DNA of 64,000 nt from Streptomyces sp. M41(2017) (GCF_002078175.1 NZ_MWFK01000003.1:310001-374000); one strand, 5' to 3'; counted from the first letter of the stretch, positions 42,774 to 51,208 are shown. Made by a program: numbers and translations. Notes: a model not told the origin generated them from the sequence alone.

Positions 42774-44405
42774 TCAGCCCTTGGGCCGTTCGATGCGGAG
42801 TCGGGCGCCGGAGAGCAGCCGTTGCGCGGAGGCCAGTACATGCCTCGTGGCCGTGCTGCCGTGGAGCGCGGCGCGGGCCGCGTTCGCTCCGCAGGCGCCG
42901 TGGACTCCCCCGCCCGGGTGCGCCGACGCCGAGGCGAGGTAGAGCCCTCGCACAGGTGTCTCGGGGCGGCCGGTACCCGGCACCGGCCGGAAGACGAGTT
43001 GCTGATGGAGGTTGGCCGTGCCGCCGTTGATCGCACCCCCGTGCAGGTTGGCGTCCATGGCCTGAAGGGTGGGAGGCGCGAGGATTCTGCGGGCACGGAC
43101 GAGTGAACGGAATCCCGGCGCGTACCGCTCCACCTGGCGTTCGACCCGGTCGGCCATCGCCTCCTGCTCGCGCTCGTCCCAGGTTCCGGTGATGTTGTCG
43201 GCGCCCGCGTCGCCGAGCACGGTCTGCGGGACATGTGTGTAAGCCCAGGCGCTTTCGGTCCCCAGCGGGGAGCGCGAGACGTCGGCCGTCGTCATCTGTC
43301 CGAGCAGCGTGAAGGGCCGGTCGGGCACGCGGCCGGCGGCGAGTTGGGCCGCGAAGCGCGTCATCTCGTCGACCCCGTCGGACAGATGCACGGTGCCGGC
43401 GCCGGCCGCCTCCGCCGCGCTCCAAGGGATCGGACCGCTCAGCGCCCAGTCGATCTTGACCGTGGCGAAGTCCCATTGGAAGCGGTGCATGCTGTCGAGC
43501 AGGCGGCGCGGCAGGTGCCGTTCGTCGACCAGGCCGCCGTACAGGTCGGGTGCCGAGACGTCGGCCAGAACGCCGCGGCCGACCGGGATCACCTCACCGC
43601 TCTCGGTACGCACTCCCACGGCCCGGCCGTCTCGCACGACGATCTCGCGTACCGGCCGGCCGCAGCGCACGCTGCCGCCGCGCCGTTCGAGCCGGCGTAC
43701 GAGCGCGGCCGAGAGGCTTCCCGCTCCGCCGACCGGAACCGGAAAGCCGTACTGCTGTCCGAGCATGCACAGCAGCCATCCGAAGCCACCGCTGCCGGCC
43801 GCCTCCGGTGCCAGGTCGGCGTGCAGTGCGTTGCCGGCCAGCAGCAGGCGTCCCGCCTCGCCCCGGAACTCCTCCTCGCCGAGCCTGCGGGCGGGCAACG
43901 CGAGGGAGCGGACCAGGGGGAGGCCGGCCGGGCCACGCAGCCTCCTCGCCAGGCCGGCCCCTGCCCTGAGCGGGGGAAACGGAGTGAACAGGGCGTCCAG
44001 AAGCTGCATGCTGATCCGGTCCCACGTACCGCACATGCGCGTCCACGCGGCGCCGTCTCCTTCGGCGAAGGCGTCCAGTCCCTTCGCCGTCGCCTCGGTC
44101 GACCGTTCGAGAACGGCGCAGCGTCCGTCGGGGAGGGGGTGGGCGAGCACGGACGGGGCATGGGCCCAGCGCAGTCCCTCCGCGTGCAGGTCCATGTCCC
44201 GGATGACCGGGGACGCGGCGGCCAGGGGGTAGAACGCACTGAACATGTCGCTCACGTAGTCGGGGTGCACTCCGTGATCACTGCGGACGGCTCCCCCGGG
44301 CCGGCTCTGCGCTTCCAGCACCTCGACGCTCCACCCCGCGTCGGCCAGGAGGTTCGCGGCCACCAGGCCGTTGGGACCGGCTCCGACCACCACGGCGTCC
44401 AACAT
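42774..44405 (-). CDS. Phytoene-desaturase/PYROXD2-like FAD oxidoreductase
   Basis: A 543-residue flavoprotein of the amine-oxidase/phytoene desaturase class. VVVGAGPNGLVAANLLADAG at residues 5-24 binds FAD and VEVLEAQSRPGGAVRS follows; the C-terminal GLYLASASAHPGGGVHGACG is the second dinucleotide motif. It resembles CrtI-like PYROXD2 proteins rather than true carotenoid desaturases, and no carotenoid genes are near. Start nine bases after the end of the SRPBCC gene, so the two are an operon. Confidence 0.9.
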   Translation of the reverse strand: MLDAVVVGAGPNGLVAANLLADAGWSVEVLEAQSRPGGAVRSDHGVHPDYVSDMFSAFYPLAAASPVIRDMDLHAEGLRWAHAPSVLAHPLPDGRCAVLERSTEATAKGLDAFAEGDGAAWTRMCGTWDRISMQLLDALFTPFPPLRAGAGLARRLRGPAGLPLVRSLALPARRLGEEEFRGEAGRLLLAGNALHADLAPEAAGSGGFGWLLCMLGQQYGFPVPVGGAGSLSAALVRRLERRGGSVRCGRPVREIVVRDGRAVGVRTESGEVIPVGRGVLADVSAPDLYGGLVDERHLPRRLLDSMHRFQWDFATVKIDWALSGPIPWSAAEAAGAGTVHLSDGVDEMTRFAAQLAAGRVPDRPFTLLGQMTTADVSRSPLGTESAWAYTHVPQTVLGDAGADNITGTWDEREQEAMADRVERQVERYAPGFRSLVRARRILAPPTLQAMDANLHGGAINGGTANLHQQLVFRPVPGTGRPETPVRGLYLASASAHPGGGVHGACGANAARAALHGSTATRHVLASAQRLLSGARLRIERPKG

Positions 44406-44414
44406 GGCGACTCC

Positions 44415-44930
44415 TCAGGCCCCGCGGACGAGGCCCTCGGGCGCGGGCACTTCGGCGGAGGTATCGGCAGCCGGCCGACGCTCGACGACCTCCGCGAGGC
44501 GGGCGAGCATCTTGCGGTGGCGCAGTTGGATGAGGACCTCCAGCGGCGCGGTGTGGAGGGCACCGCCCAGGCCGCGCAGCGGGTGTTCGTCCACCAGAAC
44601 CAGCGAGTGGGCGCCCCACGCGCGTACCTCGATCGCGATACGTGCCGTACCGAGCCGGCCGCTGTCGGCCTCGAGCTCCAGCCATCGAGGGCGCTCCATG
44701 CGGCGCACGACCGTCCGCCCCTCGTACGCGAGGCGACCGCGGCCGAGGACGTACGTCAGTCGCGCCCCGACCTGCGGCCACCGGCCGTCCGCCGGTTTCG
44801 ACTCCGAGGTTCCGACGACCCACTCGGCGTAGAGCCGGGGGTCCTCCAGAACCGCCCACACGGTCTCGGGAGACCGCTCGATCACCTGGTGCCGAATGGC
44901 CACGACGGGCTCCTCAACCAGTGACGACAT
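44415..44930 (-). CDS. SRPBCC-fold (polyketide cyclase/START-like) protein
   Basis: A 171-residue helix-grip protein: VIERSPETVWAVLEDPRLYA at the start, a run of strands with LTYVLGRGRLAYEGRTVVRR, and a long C-terminal helix. Such proteins bind hydrophobic ligands in a deep cavity. No catalytic residues can be assigned. It precedes a CrtI-like oxidoreductase by nine bases and may present or bind that enzyme's substrate. No clear ribosome site is seen before ATG 44930. Confidence 0.85.
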   Translation of the reverse strand: MSSLVEEPVVAIRHQVIERSPETVWAVLEDPRLYAEWVVGTSESKPADGRWPQVGARLTYVLGRGRLAYEGRTVVRRMERPRWLELEADSGRLGTARIAIEVRAWGAHSLVLVDEHPLRGLGGALHTAPLEVLIQLRHRKMLARLAEVVERRPAADTSAEVPAPEGLVRGA

Positions 44931-45108
44931 CGCGACGAGTAGCGCATATCGGGCGAGTGCCCCTCTGGGGCCACACCATGCGCGGCCCTCCCGTGCGTTC
45001 CGTCGGCTGCTGCCGCCCGGTCCGCGTCCGTCGGTCGGACTGCCCGGCGGGGGCGGGACCCTCGAGGTCGACGGCATCACCGACGGCCGGCCTCCGCGGG
45101 TCCACGGG

Positions 45109-45152
45109 CTTGCCGCAGACCCATGGACGTCTTGCCGCAGGCCCATGGACGT
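45109..45152. repeat. 22-bp tandem repeat, two copies
   Basis: Two head-to-tail 22-base units (45109-45130, 45131-45152) differ at a single base; each begins CTTGCCGCAG and ends CCCATGGACGT. They lie in the 345-base region between the SRPBCC gene and the STAS gene, where I see no supported coding sequence. Could be a polymerase-slippage duplication or a paired binding site. Confidence 0.75.
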
Positions 45153-45275
45153 TTCCGCCGGGGCGCGGCTGCGCCCTCGGCGCCCGGACGACTCTTGAAG
45201 TCACAGCCCACCGGCCCGTCAGCGCGTCACCCCGGTCCGCTCGTCACGTGGTCGCCGAGGACGCCGAGGACGCCG

Positions 45276-45620
45276 TCAACGGCTGTTCGGCGCCGTGAGT
45301 ACGGACGTCAGTTCCATCACCGCCAGCAGGCGGCTCACGCTCGGCTGAAAGGACCCGCGCAGACGAAGTCGCGCGCCGGCCGCCTGCGCCTTCTGCCGGG
45401 CCCGTATGAGAACACCCAGCGCGGCGCAGTCGCAGAACGAGACGTCGGTGAACTCGACGTCCACCCATCCGGCGCCGCCCGCCAGTACGTCCTCCAGCTC
45501 GTCCGCGAGGCGCGGCGAGGTCAGGTAGTCGACCTCGCCCGCCACCCGCACGATCGTCCTGCCGCTCGCGCCCGCGACGGACAGATCCATCCGCGAGTCG
45601 GCGTCGTCTCCCTGGCCCAT
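45276..45620 (-). CDS. STAS-domain protein lacking the phospho-serine
   Basis: A 114-residue STAS protein. The loop that should read D-S-S/T-G is SFCDCAALGVL, so the serine normally phosphorylated by an anti-sigma kinase is replaced by Ala (with Cys before it). If it binds an anti-sigma factor it should do so constitutively. ATG 45620 gives a short lead before the domain (MDLSVAGASGRTIVRVAGEV is an alternative start a few codons on). Downstream of the Y-family polymerase on the same strand but 170 bases away. Confidence 0.85.
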   Translation of the reverse strand: MGQGDDADSRMDLSVAGASGRTIVRVAGEVDYLTSPRLADELEDVLAGGAGWVDVEFTDVSFCDCAALGVLIRARQKAQAAGARLRLRGSFQPSVSRLLAVMELTSVLTAPNSR

Positions 45621-45792
45621 GCGCGCCGAGTGCCCACATGGTGACAGTCGATGCTCATGTCTTTTTCTCCCCGTCTGCGGTTTCTGGTGCGGGCGGCAGG
45701 GCCGGCCGTCGAGACGCCCACGACGGGCTTCACGCCTCGACACGGCGCCGGAGCCGGCACGGTTCCGGCACCCGCCCGCAGGCCCTTCCGGC

Positions 45793-46800
45793 TCAGGAGA
45801 CGCGGAGAAGGGTGGTGGCCGGGCGGATCGCGTCGGGCCCGAACTTGGCACGGATGCGGTCGCTGACCTCCTCCGCCACGAGGCGGGTCTCGCGCACCCC
45901 GTCGAGGCTGATCTGCTCGGCCACCCGGTCGGCGGCGACGAGGTCGTCGGCCTTCAGCGTGATCGCGGTGATCCGGCCGCGCTGGAGCCCCGCGGCGTCG
46001 ATGAGCCGGTACGCCATCGTGCGGAGGTCGTCGTCGTGGGCGGAGGCCTCCGGAAGCCGCCGGGACTTCTCCCAGGTGGTGCCACCGGCGAAGCGCAGCG
46101 CCAGGGTCAGACCGCGAGCGGCCCGGCCACCGCCGCGCAGCTGGACGGCAAGGGTGACGACGAGGTCGAGGAGGGCCGCGCGGACGGCGGCACCGTCCAG
46201 GGTGTGCCGGGGGAAGGCACGGTGGACGCTCGCGGTCGCGGGCAGCGCCCGCGGGACGACGGGGCGGGGGTCGACGCCACGGGCACGGTCGGCGGCCTGC
46301 CGTCCTGCCCGGCCGCCGAGAAGTCGCTGCGCGGTGGCCGGCGGGACGGTGGCCAGCAGGCCGACGCTGTGGACCCCGTAGTCGCGCAGCGCCTGGGCCT
46401 GGCGGGGTCCGATGCCGTGGAGGGCTTCGACGGGCAACGGTCCGAGCCAGTCCGCGACCCGGTCCGGGGGCACGGCGAGGACCCCGCCCGGGCGGGGAAC
46501 CTGCCCGGACGCGGTGGCCGCGACCGTGATGGACGACCCGATCCCGATCCGTATGTCGACGCCCAGCCGGGAGATGGTCCGTACGCGCAGCATCTCCGCC
46601 AGCCGGACAGCGTCCGCACCGTGGTAGCGCAACGCACCCTTGAGTTCCGACAGGGCGGCTGTCGGAGGCAGCGCCTGGACGACCGGCGACAGTTCCGCCA
46701 TCTGTTCGAGCACCTGCCGATAAACGTCCTCCGGCAACCGCTCCGGGCAGCGCACATGCATCACGCTCGCCTCGCTTCGCACCTCGACCTCGGACGTCAC
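45793..46800 (-). CDS. Y-family DNA polymerase-like protein without catalytic acids
   Basis: A 335-residue protein related to DinB. It has the thumb helix-hairpin-helix LHGIGPRQAQALRDYG, the little-finger domain, and a shortened palm. The N-terminal metal-binding aspartate motif (xDxDxFFASVE) is absent, and where SxDExxLD is expected the sequence is PPTAALSELKGAL. It is therefore probably not a polymerase but an accessory factor, as ImuB is. GTG 46800 has AGGAGG eight bases upstream. A LexA-like box at 46827-46842 implies SOS control. Confidence 0.85.
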   Translation of the reverse strand: MTSEVEVRSEASVMHVRCPERLPEDVYRQVLEQMAELSPVVQALPPTAALSELKGALRYHGADAVRLAEMLRVRTISRLGVDIRIGIGSSITVAATASGQVPRPGGVLAVPPDRVADWLGPLPVEALHGIGPRQAQALRDYGVHSVGLLATVPPATAQRLLGGRAGRQAADRARGVDPRPVVPRALPATASVHRAFPRHTLDGAAVRAALLDLVVTLAVQLRGGGRAARGLTLALRFAGGTTWEKSRRLPEASAHDDDLRTMAYRLIDAAGLQRGRITAITLKADDLVAADRVAEQISLDGVRETRLVAEEVSDRIRAKFGPDAIRPATTLLRVS

Positions 46801-46826
46801 GGCACTCACCTCCTCCCCACAGACTA

Positions 46827-46842
46827 TCGAACTATTATTCGA
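46827..46842. promoter_or_regulatory. SOS (LexA) box
   Basis: TCGAACTATTATTCGA matches the actinobacterial LexA consensus CGAAC-N4-GTTCG with one mismatch in the right half. It is centred 34 bases upstream of the polymerase-like gene and 56 bases upstream of the divergent DUF6233 gene. The site fits the DNA-damage role of Y-family proteins. Confidence 0.65.
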
Positions 46843-46877
46843 ACACGCGAGGTGGCGAAGCTGGGCGGCCGGGGAAC

Positions 46878-46883
46878 TAGAAT
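46878..46883 (+). promoter_or_regulatory. -10 element of a leaderless transcript
   Basis: TAGAAT ends seven bases before ATG 46891, placing the transcript start at the start codon. No Shine-Dalgarno is present, so the DUF6233 message is probably leaderless. Confidence 0.5.
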
Positions 46884-46890
46884 CGGATCT

Positions 46891-47229
46891 ATGTTCGATG
46901 ACCTGCCGCCTGACCTGGCGCGACTGCTCACCCTGCGGGTGTGGCACGCCATGTGGCTGCAGCGGATCGACGCCAAGATCGCCGCGCTCCGGAAACGGGA
47001 GGCCGAACAGGAGCGAGGCCGTACGAACCGGCCCGCGGAGCCGGACTGGATCGTCGAACTCGGCATCGGCAACGGACGCCCGCCCATCGAGGTGCACGCG
47101 GGCGACTGCTACGCCGCAGGCAAACGACGGCGGGCCGTCCCCCGGGACGAAGCGCGCCGGCTTCTCTCGTCGGGCGTCCGCGCCTGCGCCCACTGCAAGC
47201 CCGACGCCCATCTGCGGATCCTCGACTGA
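46891..47229 (+). CDS. DUF6233-like protein
   Basis: A 112-residue protein with the Streptomyces DUF6233 pattern: a basic N-terminal helix (MWLQRIDAKIAALRKREAEQ), PDWIVELGIGNGRPPIEVHA, then GDCYAAGKRRRAVPRDEARR and ACAHCKPDAHL. The Cys and His residues could bind a metal. No function is known. Divergent from the polymerase-like gene across the SOS box, followed 119 bases later by ku. Confidence 0.82.
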   Translation: MFDDLPPDLARLLTLRVWHAMWLQRIDAKIAALRKREAEQERGRTNRPAEPDWIVELGIGNGRPPIEVHAGDCYAAGKRRRAVPRDEARRLLSSGVRACAHCKPDAHLRILD

Positions 47230-47348
47230 ACCCCCCGCGTCACACGCCGCCGCGCCTCCGTGACCGACGACGGAGGTCCGCTCGCCATGCCACGGGAGCG
47301 GAGTGCTCCTAGGCTGAGAACCCTCGGGGCCTGATGCGGAGGTTGAGC

Positions 47349-48278
47349 ATGCCCCGAACCGTCTGGTCCGGCGCCATCTCGTTCGGCCTGGTCACCGTGC
47401 CGATCCAGGTGGTCAGCGCGACCGAGGACCACTCCATCCGGTTCCACCAGGTCCACCTGGAGGACATGTCCCGGGTGCGCGTGCGGAAGGTCTGCGAGAT
47501 CGAGGACCGCGAGGTCGCCCAGTCCGAGATCGGCAAGGGCTACCAGTGGGGCAAGGACACGATCATCCCCGTACTCGACGAGGAGCTGCGGGAGTTGCCG
47601 CTGCCCACGGCGAAGGCCATCGAGATCGAGGCCTTCGTGCCCCTCGACTCGATCGACCCGATCCAGATCGGCGACGGCTACTACCTCCAGCCGTCCGGAC
47701 AGGTCGCCGCCAAGCCGTACAAGCTGCTCCGCCAGGCCCTGGAGCGGTCCTCGAAGGTCGCCGTCGCCAAGTACGCGTGGTCCGGCCGCGAACGCCTGGG
47801 CCTGCTGCGGGTCCGCGACAACGTGATCGTCCTGCACTCCATGCGCTGGCCCGACGAGGTCCGCGACCCCTCCTCCCTGGCCCCCGAGGCGGTGGAACTC
47901 ACCGAGGACGAGATCGCCGGAGCCGAACAGCTCATCGCCCGTATGACGCGGGACGACCTGGACGGCCCCGAGTTCGTCGACCGGTACAACGACGCCGTCG
48001 CCGAGGTCATCAAAGCCAAGCGCGAGGGCGTCGAGCCCCCCGAGGCCCCGGAGGAGGCCAAGCCGGCCGGGAAGGTCGTGGACCTGATGGCCGCGCTCAA
48101 GGAGTCGGTGGCCAAGGCCAGGGAATCGCGGGGCGAGGACGCGACCGTCCACGATCTGCCCAAGAAGAGCACCGCCAAGACCACCAGGAGGACGACCAAG
48201 AAGCAGCCCGCCAGGAAGGCGGCGAAGAAGACGGCGGCGAAGAAGACCACGTCCGCGCGCAAGTCCCGAAGCGCCTGA
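47349..48278 (+). CDS. ku: Ku protein for non-homologous end joining
   Basis: A 309-residue bacterial Ku. The core beta-barrel begins TVWSGAISFGLVTVPIQVVS and includes the bridge and dimer regions through about residue 250. The last 45 residues are a Lys/Ala/Thr-rich tail (KKTAAKKTTSARKSRSA) like histone H1, known in actinobacterial Ku to help DNA binding. It forms a ring dimer that threads onto broken ends and recruits LigD, which is not in the window. GGAGG (47338-47342) lies six bases before ATG 47349. Confidence 0.96.
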   Translation: MPRTVWSGAISFGLVTVPIQVVSATEDHSIRFHQVHLEDMSRVRVRKVCEIEDREVAQSEIGKGYQWGKDTIIPVLDEELRELPLPTAKAIEIEAFVPLDSIDPIQIGDGYYLQPSGQVAAKPYKLLRQALERSSKVAVAKYAWSGRERLGLLRVRDNVIVLHSMRWPDEVRDPSSLAPEAVELTEDEIAGAEQLIARMTRDDLDGPEFVDRYNDAVAEVIKAKREGVEPPEAPEEAKPAGKVVDLMAALKESVAKARESRGEDATVHDLPKKSTAKTTRRTTKKQPARKAAKKTAAKKTTSARKSRSA

Positions 48279-48353
48279 GGCGCCTTGGGGCAGGCGAGAC
48301 GTCGCGGTGACGCCCGGGCGGCGGTCCGGCCACCGCGTCGGACGTGGCCGTCC

Positions 48354-48391
48354 GGGCGGAGGGCCTGTGGTTCACCCGCAGGCCTCCGCCC
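48354..48391. terminator. Bidirectional terminator between ku and lipoprotein gene
   Basis: The arm 48354-48367 (GGGCGGAGGGCCTG) pairs with 48379-48391 (CAGGCCTCCGCCC) with one bulged G and an 11-base loop. It lies between two convergent genes, the expected place for a GC-rich Streptomyces terminator. Confidence 0.7.
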
Positions 48392-48409
48392 AGCACGCGA
48401 CCCGCCCCG

Positions 48410-49129
48410 CTACACCGCCTTCTCGAGCTTGGCGATCTGCGCTTCCATGACCTTCGCGGGCACCTCGGGCGCCTGCCCGCCCAGCGCGTTCATCGCGTAG
48501 AACACGACGAGCGTCGAGCCCTCACGTACGACGGTGTAGGACACGGGGATCTTCTCGCCGTCGATGTCATTGGTCATCGAGTAGGCCACCGACTCGTCGC
48601 CCAGCTCAGGAGCCTTGAGAGCCTTGACGGAGGTGTACTTGAAGTCCGTGTGCTCGAAGGACGTGCACTTCTCGCTCTGCGTCCGCAGATCGGCCACCAC
48701 GTTCTTGGCGTCCGCCTCCTTGTGCGCGAGCAGTCCCATCCGCAGCACCGTCGCGTCGGTCTGCTCCAGGCTCGTCAGCGAACGGGAGACCCGCGCCGCC
48801 GCGTCGGGCTCGGTGCCGAGGAGGAACATGTCGGCGATGGCCTGACAGTTCGCGGGCTTCGCCGGCACGCTCACTTCGGGGATCTCGTCATCCGGAGTGT
48901 TGCCGACGCGGTACCCCTTCACATCCGCCTTGGTGATCGCGGCCTTCGTCAACTGCGCCTCGGTCAGCGGCTTCAGGCCTTCCTGGGCGGCCGGCGAGGC
49001 CTTGGCCGCCGGCTTGCCCGACGCGGCGCCCTTGTCGCCGCCGTCGTCCTGCCCCCCACACGCCGCCGTCGCCGCGAGCGCCACCGACACACCGGCGCCG
49101 ACCAGCACGCGCCCCAAAACTGACTTCAC
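48410..49129 (-). CDS. Secreted lipoprotein of unknown function
   Basis: A 239-residue exported protein. GTG 49129 gives a signal peptide (VKSVLGRVLVGAGVSVALAA) ending in a lipobox-like TAAC, then a Gly/Asp/Lys-rich linker. The mature domain (residues about 50-239) has LTKAAITKADVKGYRVG and two conserved-looking cysteines (ANCQA, EKCTS) likely forming a disulfide, as in Streptomyces PknH-sensor-like or DUF-type lipoproteins. No enzyme motif. A longer ATG-start frame is less likely because it would bury the signal peptide. Confidence 0.78.
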   Translation of the reverse strand: MKSVLGRVLVGAGVSVALAATAACGGQDDGGDKGAASGKPAAKASPAAQEGLKPLTEAQLTKAAITKADVKGYRVGNTPDDEIPEVSVPAKPANCQAIADMFLLGTEPDAAARVSRSLTSLEQTDATVLRMGLLAHKEADAKNVVADLRTQSEKCTSFEHTDFKYTSVKALKAPELGDESVAYSMTNDIDGEKIPVSYTVVREGSTLVVFYAMNALGGQAPEVPAKVMEAQIAKLEKAV

Positions 49130-49818
49130 GTTCGTTCCACCCCAAGAGTCCAAGGGCACGACCACCACATCGGTCATACCGCGACGCATCAAAGCCCACA
49201 ACCAGCGGGTTTTGCCAGCGCGTTAGCCGCTCTTGGCGTAACGATCAGAGATCAACTATTTGGTTGTACGGACGCAAAGTGGCACGCGCCACAGATCCGT
49301 GGGCGGCGGTCGCACGGCCGCCGACCCCGGCGACATCTCCCTTCGTCCGGCCGCGCCCACGGATCAACCGCGTTGCGACGGGCCCGCGTCGAAGCCACCG
49401 AGGTCACATCGACGCCTGTCCCGGCATCGCCGAGGAGGGCCAGAGGGAGCGGTTCCGAGCGACCCCGGTGATCCCGCACGACGGGTGGCGGACCTCTGCG
49501 TGTCACACGGCCTCACAGCGAAGGATCTCGATCCGGGCCGCAGGGAGCGGACCTCGTCGTCCCTGTGAGACCGCCCGTCGCGCGCCAGGAGCCCTCCCCC
49601 ACCCCCGAGACACCGCGCCGACATCCTCAGCCCGGTCGACGCCCGGCCATGACCGCAAACACCCACGTGAGAGGCAGTCAGCTACGCAGAGTCATGGGCT
49701 GTTTGAGTTATTTTTCGGGTTTTTGACGGTGTCTCAAAGGATCTTTGGCCGATTCATGGCATTCATTATGTGCTCGGTCGATAAGTACGACAATCATTCC
49801 GGCTTGAAGGAGCCTCGC
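49130..49818. other. 690-base non-coding region with AT-rich promoter
   Basis: Between the divergent lipoprotein and surface-protein genes; no supported coding sequence. About 49690-49800 is close to half A/T, far above the surroundings, and includes GTTATTTTTCGGGTTTTTGA with a TTGACG at its end, which looks like a strong or alternative-sigma promoter with a long leader for the surface protein. Confidence 0.5.
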
Positions 49819-50475
49819 ATGGTCACCACCTCTTCCCTCCGCGCCCGCAGCATCCGTGGAGGTGCCGCGATGGCCGTCGCGGCCGTCGCCACTCTCGCCG
49901 GAGCCGGCGCCTCGTACGCCGCTCCCGGCGACAGCGGCGACATCGACGTCCGCTCGATCGGGTGGCACGCACGGGGCGGCGACGGCGTCGAGGTCTGTGA
50001 GTTCGTCCTCGCCGCCAGCAACTTCGAGTCCTTCCCCGCGGTCGCCTGGACGATCACCGCCCAGCCCCCGACCACGCCCCCCGGCGACACGCTCCAGAGC
50101 ACGCTGCCGCTGGTCAACGGCTCGGCGCGGAGCGCGAAGTATCTGCTCCCGGAGGGCACGTACCAGCTGGTGTGGACCACCCCGGCGGGCCCGAAGCAGA
50201 AGCGGTTCTCGGTCGACTGCAAGACCCGGCCCCAGGCCCAGCACAGCCGTCCGGCCGAGATCGGCGCGGGCGGCAGCCCCGCCAAGGAGTACTCCAAGCC
50301 GGTCGGCGGAGTTCCCGCGGGCGGCGGCGCCGTCCCTGAGGGCAAGGAGAATCTGAGCTCCGGCAGCGACACGAACTTCGGCACCACCGCCGCACTCGCC
50401 GCCAGCGGTGTCGGCATCGCGGCGCTGGTCATGGTCCGCCGAGCCGCGCGCCGCCGTGCCCGCAACGAGGCGTAA
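49819..50475 (+). CDS. Secreted surface protein with C-terminal membrane anchor
   Basis: A 218-residue exported protein. The signal peptide SIRGGAAMAVAAVATLAGAG ends near SYA-APG. The mature part (residues about 40-140) is a small beta-rich domain with two cysteines (EVCEFVLA and SVDCKT) and a Gly/Pro-rich stalk. The C-terminus has a hydrophobic helix (TTAALAASGVGIAALVMVRR) and a basic stop-transfer tail. This is the layout of a sortase substrate, but no LPxTG-like pentapeptide is visible. AAGGAG precedes ATG 49819. Followed by a class F sortase. Confidence 0.85.
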   Translation: MVTTSSLRARSIRGGAAMAVAAVATLAGAGASYAAPGDSGDIDVRSIGWHARGGDGVEVCEFVLAASNFESFPAVAWTITAQPPTTPPGDTLQSTLPLVNGSARSAKYLLPEGTYQLVWTTPAGPKQKRFSVDCKTRPQAQHSRPAEIGAGGSPAKEYSKPVGGVPAGGGAVPEGKENLSSGSDTNFGTTAALAASGVGIAALVMVRRAARRRARNEA

Positions 50476-50530
50476 CGTCCCCAACCGACGGCGCCGACGA
50501 CGTGGACCGAGTCGCGCGTGCCGTCTGTCG

Positions 50531-51148
50531 ATGACGCTGACGGTGACCTTCTCGCTGGTGGCCGGAATCGTCTGGGCGTGCTCCGGCTCGCCCGACGACT
50601 CCGCGGTCACCGCCGCCCGTGGCAGTGACGCCGCGGGCGGCGGGCCGCCGCCCGCGGCGCAGGCCGCGCCCCCGCCTCAGGCGCGTTCGCGGCCCGTGAA
50701 AATCGCCATTCCCTCCATCTTCATCGAGGCCCCGGTCGTCGACCTCGGTCTCGACAAGCAGGGGCAACTCGGTGCCCCGCCTCTGACCAAGCCGAAGGAG
50801 GTGGGCTGGTTCCGCGGCGGCCCGTCCCCCGGCGAGGCGGGAACGTCCCTGATCGTCGGCCACCGGGACACGACGACCGGACCGGCCATCTTCCTCAACC
50901 TCAACGCACTGCACCGGGGGGACACGGTGAAGGTCACCCGGGCCGACAACGTGACCGCCGTCTTCACCGTCGACGAGGTCGGCAAGTACGCGAAGGACAA
51001 GTTCCCGAACGACAAGGTGTACGGGAATACGAAACGTCCGGAACTCCGGCTCATGACATGTGGCGGTCGCTTCGACAAGAAGCACGGCTACGCGGCCAAT
51101 GTCGTGGTCTTCGCCCACCTGGCCTCGCTCAAGAAGCGCGCGGCCTGA
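50531..51148 (+). CDS. Class F sortase
   Basis: A 205-residue sortase: an N-terminal membrane segment, a Pro/Ala-rich linker, then the beta-barrel with VGHRDTTTGPAIFLNLNAL (catalytic His), LMTCGGRF (catalytic Cys) and the downstream Arg. KIAIPSIFIEAPVVDLGLDK is typical of class F. ATG 50531 lacks a good ribosome site and leaves the N-terminus without positive charge; the Arg-rich codons just upstream may be part of the protein, starting at GTG 50408 inside the previous gene. It likely processes the adjacent surface protein. Confidence 0.88.
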   Translation: MTLTVTFSLVAGIVWACSGSPDDSAVTAARGSDAAGGGPPPAAQAAPPPQARSRPVKIAIPSIFIEAPVVDLGLDKQGQLGAPPLTKPKEVGWFRGGPSPGEAGTSLIVGHRDTTTGPAIFLNLNALHRGDTVKVTRADNVTAVFTVDEVGKYAKDKFPNDKVYGNTKRPELRLMTCGGRFDKKHGYAANVVVFAHLASLKKRAA

Positions 51149-51166
51149 ACACGAGCACCGTGCGGA

Positions 51167-51201
51167 AGCGGCCGGCACCTCGCATCGAGGAACCGGCCGC
51201 T
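51167..51201. terminator. Bidirectional terminator
   Basis: AGCGGCCGG (51167-51175) pairs with CCGGCCGCT (51193-51201), and the loop itself contains CCTCG/CGAGG, extending the stem. It separates the convergent sortase and methyltransferase genes. Confidence 0.75.
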
Positions 51202-51208
51202 CGGCATG

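Noticed and set aside
42774..44405. Carotenoid biosynthesis cluster
   Set aside because: The CrtI-like gene is closer to PYROXD2-type oxidoreductases and no phytoene synthase, GGPP synthase or cyclase gene is present; the cobalamin photoreceptor-like gene is 13 kb away with no MerR or sigma factor partner.
49264..49818. N-terminal extension of the surface protein from an upstream ATG
   Set aside because: It would hide the signal peptide, has no coding bias, and AAGGAG directly precedes ATG 49819.
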